From: Gemmatimonadota bacterium
GTDB taxonomy: Bacteria > Gemmatimonadota > Gemmatimonadetes > Longimicrobiales > Gaopeijiaceae
Reading direction: 5' to 3'
Length of the DNA stretch: 64,000 nt
Assembly: GCA_030428885.1 (NCBI GenBank)
Contig: JAUIEJ010000002.1
Span: 2,501-66,500 of the forward strand
Position numbers and translations under genes: made by a program. This document shows positions 60,172 to 64,000 of this stretch, in pieces. Position 1 is the stretch's first letter; each line of letters opens with the position of its first letter. Below the pieces are notes generated by a model that was not told where the DNA came from, ran no database searches, and saw nothing but the letters and a program-made list of their open reading frames with translations.

Positions 60172-60936
60172 TCAACGCTCTTCCATGTCGAGGGCCCGCT
60201 CGGCCGCGGCCCGATCCTGGAAGGCCTGGACCACCGGGTCGTCGCTGCGCCGGAATTCGTCGGGGGTCCCGCAGAAGCGAAGGGACCCCTGATCCAGCAT
60301 GGCGACCCGGTCGCAGATGAGGAGTCCCCCTTCGATGTCGTGGGTCACGACGAGGGACGTCACGTCGAGGTTGTCGGAGAGGCGCACGATGAGGCGCTCC
60401 ACCGCAGCGGTGTTGATGGGATCGAGGCCCGTGGTGGGCTCGTCCCAGAGCAGGATCTTGGGCCGCCCCACGATGGCCCGGGCGATGCCGACCCGCTTCT
60501 TCATGCCCCCGGACAGCTCCGAGGGGATCTTCGACAGCACCTCCCCCGGCTCCAGGTTCACCAGCTCCAGGGCCTCCCACACCTTCTTCGCCAACTCGGG
60601 CCGGGGCATGCGCTCCAGGACGTCTTCCGGGATGCCCATGGCGACGTTGTCGAACACGTTGAACGAGTCGAAGAGGGCGGCGTGCTGGAAGACGTAGCCC
60701 ACCTTGCGGCGGGCCCGGTCCAGGGCGCCGTCGGGGCCGAAGTACACCGACTCCCCCTCGATCCTCACGTCACCCCGATCGGGGGTGATGAGCGCGATGG
60801 TGGTCTTGAGAAGCACGCTCTTACCCGTACCCGACGGCCCGAAGAGGGCGAACATCTCACCCGACTCCACCCGGAGGTCGACCCCGGCCAGGACCGGGTG
60901 GTCGAACTGCTTGTACACCTGACGGTACTCGATCAC
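60172..60936 (-). CDS. mlaF: MlaF-type ABC transporter ATPase
   Basis: This 254-residue protein has all ATPase motifs: Walker A LFGPSGTGKSVLLKTTIALI, Q-loop VFQHAALFDS, signature ELSGGMKKRVGIARAI, Walker B ILLWDEPTTGLDP, and the switch VVTHDIEGG. The signature LSGGMKKR(V/A) and IDGEdv-like spacing fit MlaF/Ttg2A. It powers MlaE; the gap to mlaE is seven bases and to mlaD 26. Confidence 0.95.
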   Translation of the reverse strand: MIEYRQVYKQFDHPVLAGVDLRVESGEMFALFGPSGTGKSVLLKTTIALITPDRGDVRIEGESVYFGPDGALDRARRKVGYVFQHAALFDSFNVFDNVAMGIPEDVLERMPRPELAKKVWEALELVNLEPGEVLSKIPSELSGGMKKRVGIARAIVGRPKILLWDEPTTGLDPINTAAVERLIVRLSDNLDVTSLVVTHDIEGGLLICDRVAMLDQGSLRFCGTPDEFRRSDDPVVQAFQDRAAAERALDMEER

Positions 60937-60943
60937 CGGGCCC

Positions 60944-61756
60944 TCAGTTGAGCAGGAGGGGCGGGAACATGGCGTCGAGGATCAGGATCGTCAGGGTCAT
61001 GAACATGACGGCGTCGGTGGTGGTGCGTCCCACCCCCTCGGCGCCACCCCGGGTCCGGAATCCCATGTGCACCGAGATCAGGGGAATGGCTCCCCCGAAC
61101 ACCAGCGCCTTGGCGAATGAATAGAAGAGGTCCCACGAGTGCCAGAAGAGGCGGGCGCCGTAGAGGAACGACTCGAAGCCCAACCCCGAATCGATGCGGG
61201 CCGCCACCATCCCGGCCAGGATCCCCACCATGTCGGCGAAGCCCACCAGGGCCGGCATCACGATCAGGCCCGCCAGGATCCGGGGGGCCCCCAGGAGAAT
61301 CACCGGATCCCGGCCCAGGGAGTGGTAGGCGTCGATCTGCTCCGACACCTTCATGGTCCCGAGTTCGGCGGTGATGCGGGCGCCGACCCGGCCCACCAGG
61401 ACGATGGCCGTGAGCACCGGGCCCATCTCCAGCACCACCGTCTGGGCCACCAGGCTTCCCAGGACGTAGGGCGGGATGGCCCCCGTCATCTGGTAGCCGC
61501 CCTGCTGGCTGGTGACGATGCCCGCCAGCGCCCCGGTGACGAACACGATGGGCAAGCTCTCGATGCCCATGACGTAGATCTGTCGCAGGAACTCCTTCCG
61601 GGGCACCCGGAGGCGGAACAGCGACATGATCACGGTCCACGCCAACACCCCCAGGGAGCCCGCGTGGTCGAAGACGAGTTCCGTTCCACGGCCGACCCCC
61701 CCGAACCAGCGGCGGACGGCCCCGATCTCGGAAGGGCTTCGGGCGGATGTACTCAC
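60944..61756 (-). CDS. mlaE: MlaE-type ABC transporter permease
   Basis: This 270-residue membrane protein of the MlaE/YrbE family has VIMSLFRLRVPRKEFLRQIY, VTGALAGIVTSQQGGYQMTG, ITAELGTMKVSEQIDAYHSL (the strongly conserved ELGTM box), RILAGLIVMPALVGFADMVG and GGAEGVGRTTTDAVMFMTLT. It forms the membrane channel for phospholipids with MlaF and MlaD. It is divergent from the M20 peptidase gene, whose start lies 95 bases away. Confidence 0.95.
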   Translation of the reverse strand: MSTSARSPSEIGAVRRWFGGVGRGTELVFDHAGSLGVLAWTVIMSLFRLRVPRKEFLRQIYVMGIESLPIVFVTGALAGIVTSQQGGYQMTGAIPPYVLGSLVAQTVVLEMGPVLTAIVLVGRVGARITAELGTMKVSEQIDAYHSLGRDPVILLGAPRILAGLIVMPALVGFADMVGILAGMVAARIDSGLGFESFLYGARLFWHSWDLFYSFAKALVFGGAIPLISVHMGFRTRGGAEGVGRTTTDAVMFMTLTILILDAMFPPLLLN

Positions 61757-61851
61757 GCGATGATGCGGTACGAGAAGGGGGTTGCACGGCGGCAGGACAG
61801 CCTCCTAGGATCGACCTTCCGCCGGCCGAAATCAACCAACCCCCGGTCCCC

Positions 61852-63150
61852 ATGCTCCGTTCCCGCCTCAGTCTCGTCGCCGTGGTCCTCTCCCTGGCGA
61901 GTCCGTCCCTCCTGTCGGCCCAGGATCCCGATGCCGCGTACGTCGACGAGATCCGACGTCTGCAGGCCGACGGCCGGGTCCAGGAGGCCCTCCGCCTCCT
62001 GGAGGTCGACGACGCCCTCACCATGGCCGACCTCCGGGAGCTCACCGAGATTCCCGCACCCCCGTTCATGGAGACGGAGCGGGGCCTCCGCTTTCTCGAG
62101 ATGCTCCGCGAGCTCGGAGTCGACTCGGCCTGGGTCGACACCGAGGGCAACGTCCTGGGCCTCCGCCGGGGCACGGGCGACGGACCGGTGGTGGCCCTCA
62201 CCGGCCATCTCGACACCGTCTTTCCCGAAGGCACCGACGTCTCCATCCGGGAGGCGGGCGACACCCTCTACGCCCCGGGCGTGGCCGACGACACCCGGGG
62301 CCTCGCCACGGTGCTCGCCGTGCTCCGGGTCATGAACGAGGCCGACGTCCGCACCGGCGGCGACGTGCTCTTCGTGGGCACGGTGGGCGAAGAGGGCCTG
62401 GGGGATCTGCGCGGGGTGAAGCACCTCTTCCGCGACGGGGGACCCCGGATCGACGCCTTCCTCTCGGTGGACGGAACGTCCGACACCCGGGTGACTCATC
62501 AGGCCCTGGGATCGTACCGCTACCGGGTGACCTTCCAGGGCCCCGGCGGCCACTCGTGGGGGGCCTTCGGCCTGGCCAACCCCGCCCACGCCATGGGGCG
62601 GGCGATCCGCGCCTTCGACGAGGCGGCCGCGCCCTTCACCGCCGCCGAGGAGGCCCGCACGAGCTACAACGTGGGGGTGATCGGCGGCGGCACGTCGGTG
62701 AACTCGGTGCCCTTCGAAGCGTGGATGGAGATCGACATGCGCTCGGAGAGCCCGGCGTCGCTGGACCGGATCGACGCCATTCTCATGGACGCCATCGAGA
62801 CCGGCCTGGACGAGGAGAACGAGGCCCGGGTGCGGGGCGAGGCCCTCACGGTGGTCGTGGACCGCATCGGCACGCGCCCCTCGGGGGAGATCCCCGCCGA
62901 AGACGCCCTGGTGCAGCGGGCCGTGGCGGCGACCCTCTCCCTGGGACTGGACCCGTCGCTGGGGCGGTCGTCCACCGACTCCAACATCCCCATCTCCCTG
63001 GGGATTCCCGCCGTGACCCTGGGCGGTGGAGGGGTGGCGGGCAGCTCCCACAGCCTCGATGAGTGGTTCCTCAATCACGAGGGGCCCCGGGGCATCCAGC
63101 GCGTGCTCCTCATCGTCCTCGCCCAGGCCGGACTGGCGCCGGTGGGCTGA
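61852..63150 (+). CDS. Secreted M20-family metallopeptidase
   Basis: This is a 432-residue protein. The ATG at 61852 gives a signal peptide MLRSRLSLVAVVLSLASPSL ending LLSAQD; the frame upstream is open but lacks a signal. Di-zinc M20 motifs: VVALTGHLDTVFPEG, APGVADDTRGLATVLAVL, FVGTVGEEGLGDLRG, LSVDGTSD, and the last ligand in GSSHSLDEWF. The dimerisation domain has FQGPGGHSWGAFGLANPAHA. It hydrolyses peptides or N-acyl amino acids in the periplasm. Confidence 0.92.
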   Translation: MLRSRLSLVAVVLSLASPSLLSAQDPDAAYVDEIRRLQADGRVQEALRLLEVDDALTMADLRELTEIPAPPFMETERGLRFLEMLRELGVDSAWVDTEGNVLGLRRGTGDGPVVALTGHLDTVFPEGTDVSIREAGDTLYAPGVADDTRGLATVLAVLRVMNEADVRTGGDVLFVGTVGEEGLGDLRGVKHLFRDGGPRIDAFLSVDGTSDTRVTHQALGSYRYRVTFQGPGGHSWGAFGLANPAHAMGRAIRAFDEAAAPFTAAEEARTSYNVGVIGGGTSVNSVPFEAWMEIDMRSESPASLDRIDAILMDAIETGLDEENEARVRGEALTVVVDRIGTRPSGEIPAEDALVQRAVAATLSLGLDPSLGRSSTDSNIPISLGIPAVTLGGGGVAGSSHSLDEWFLNHEGPRGIQRVLLIVLAQAGLAPVG

Positions 63151-63187
63151 CCCCGTCCCTCCCCCTCGCAATTCCACGGAGCCTTCC

Positions 63188-64000
63188 ATGCGTTCGCCCC
63201 TCCGCGCCACCCGATTCGCCCTCCCCTTCCTCGTGCTGGCCGCCTGCGGCGGTGAGCCCGAGGAGTCCGACACCGCCATGGACGAGGCCGACGACGCCCC
63301 GGCACCCGTGGCCGCCGAGGAGACCTCGATTCCCCTCGACCCCACCGGGGCCGACGAACTGCCCCCGGCCATTCTCGGCGCCGAACGCGACATGCGCGGC
63401 ATGAGCGTCCAGTACGTCCCGGGCGACGACGCCACCGAGGGCTACCTGGCCGTGCCCGCCGGCGAAGGCCCCTTCCCCGCCCTGGTCATCGTCCACGAGT
63501 GGAACGGACTCGTGGACCGGGTCCGTCGCATGGCCGACGACCTGGCGGCCGAAGGCTACGTGGTCCTGGCCGCCGACCTCTACGCCGGCCAGACCGGCGC
63601 CAACCGCGACGAGAACATGGCCCTGGTGCAATCGGTCCTGGCCGACGAGCCCACCATGATCGCCAACCTCGATGCGGCGGTGGCGTTTCTCCGGGCCCGT
63701 CCCGACGTCACCGGCCGAGTGGGGTCCATGGGGTGGTGCTTCGGCGGCGGCATCGTCCTCACCTACGGCCTGGGGGGCGTGAACCACGACGCCACGGCCA
63801 TCTTCTACGGCCAGCTCCTGGACGACCCGGCGGCCCTGGAGGGCATGGACCACGAGGTCTACGGCACCTTCGCGGCCGAGGACAGCGGCCCGGCCCCCGC
63901 CGACGTGGAGCGCTTCGAGGCGGCTCTGGACGCCGCCGGCGTGGAGCACGACCTCCACATCTACGACGACGTAGACCACGGCTTCTGGCTCCGGGTGGAT
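63188..64000 (+). CDS. Dienelactone hydrolase-family lipoprotein, 3' end cut by window edge
   Basis: From ATG 63188 the frame is open to the window end (271 codons). The lipoprotein signal MRSPLRATRFALPFLVLAAC is followed by an acidic linker. The alpha/beta hydrolase part has PFPALVIVHEWNGLVDRVRR, VVLAADLYAGQTG, GSMGWCFGGGIVLTYGLG with the nucleophile Cys of dienelactone hydrolases, and HIYDDVDHGFW with the His. The substrate could be a lactone or ester; the C-terminal end is missing. Confidence 0.9.
   Translation, partial: MRSPLRATRFALPFLVLAACGGEPEESDTAMDEADDAPAPVAAEETSIPLDPTGADELPPAILGAERDMRGMSVQYVPGDDATEGYLAVPAGEGPFPALVIVHEWNGLVDRVRRMADDLAAEGYVVLAADLYAGQTGANRDENMALVQSVLADEPTMIANLDAAVAFLRARPDVTGRVGSMGWCFGGGIVLTYGLGGVNHDATAIFYGQLLDDPAALEGMDHEVYGTFAAEDSGPAPADVERFEAALDAAGVEHDLHIYDDVDHGFWLRVD

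Overview
The window is very GC-rich, densely coded DNA from a diderm (Gram-negative) bacterium. Visible outer-membrane genes include an LptE-like lipoprotein, an LpxH-like hydrolase, heptose genes, MlaE/F/D, a SusC/SusD pair and a BamA-like barrel. Secreted lipoproteins and beta-propellers are abundant. SusC/SusD, a sortilin-type propeller protein and a peptidase-propeller-barrel protein together suggest Gemmatimonadota. That is an inference from gene content; no marker gene was searched.

Left edge (1-5.7 kb): the N-terminal part of a Tat-exported flavin amine oxidase, tRNA-Arg(TCT), and a ppk-ppx polyphosphate operon with a small lipoprotein. Accessory region (5.75-18.9 kb): a 46-bp exact direct repeat of the 3' half of tRNA-Pro(TGG) brackets about 2.9 kb. 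This holds a membrane protein coupled to a TIR protein, a decayed phage tape-measure C-terminus, an integrase fragment and a membrane coiled-coil protein. To its right lie a second integrase remnant, a trypsin-like protease broken by an in-frame TAG, and a leftward six-gene run: hsdR, hsdS, hsdM, a TIR-like (PC-TIR) gene and two unknown genes. This is a defence island.

Middle (18.9-38 kb): small unknown and secreted proteins; a SnoaL-like protein; an amidohydrolase; a DGPF/DGPF/DHFR-like/ECF42 sigma operon; an MBL hydrolase-propeller-membrane-peptidase cluster; and a long overlapping leftward operon (DUF4292-like, lptE-like, antiporter, rfaE2, rph, rdgB, DUF971, RCC1-like). Next come lpxH-like, a DUF5683-like gene and tRNA-Sec(TCA). 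The last implies the organism makes selenoproteins.

Right part (38-64 kb): deoC with a tandem two-domain aldehyde dehydrogenase; a 0.94-kb repeat region with perfect UCCG-loop hairpins and two 3'-end hairpins sharing a conserved core; a sortilin-like propeller protein; two lipoproteins; susD and susC; a five-gene overlapping operon (BNR lipoprotein, TlpA, alanine-racemase-fold enzyme, PfkB/HldE kinase, RidA); the peptidase-propeller-barrel protein; mlaE-mlaF-mlaD; an M20 peptidase; and a dienelactone hydrolase cut by the right edge.

Most genes sit in leftward operons with ATGA or GTGA stop/start overlaps. This settled many starts, several of them GTG. The least explained parts are the TM+TIR pair, the two unknown genes behind the restriction/TIR operon, the 180-bp hairpin repeat and the covarying 3' hairpins.
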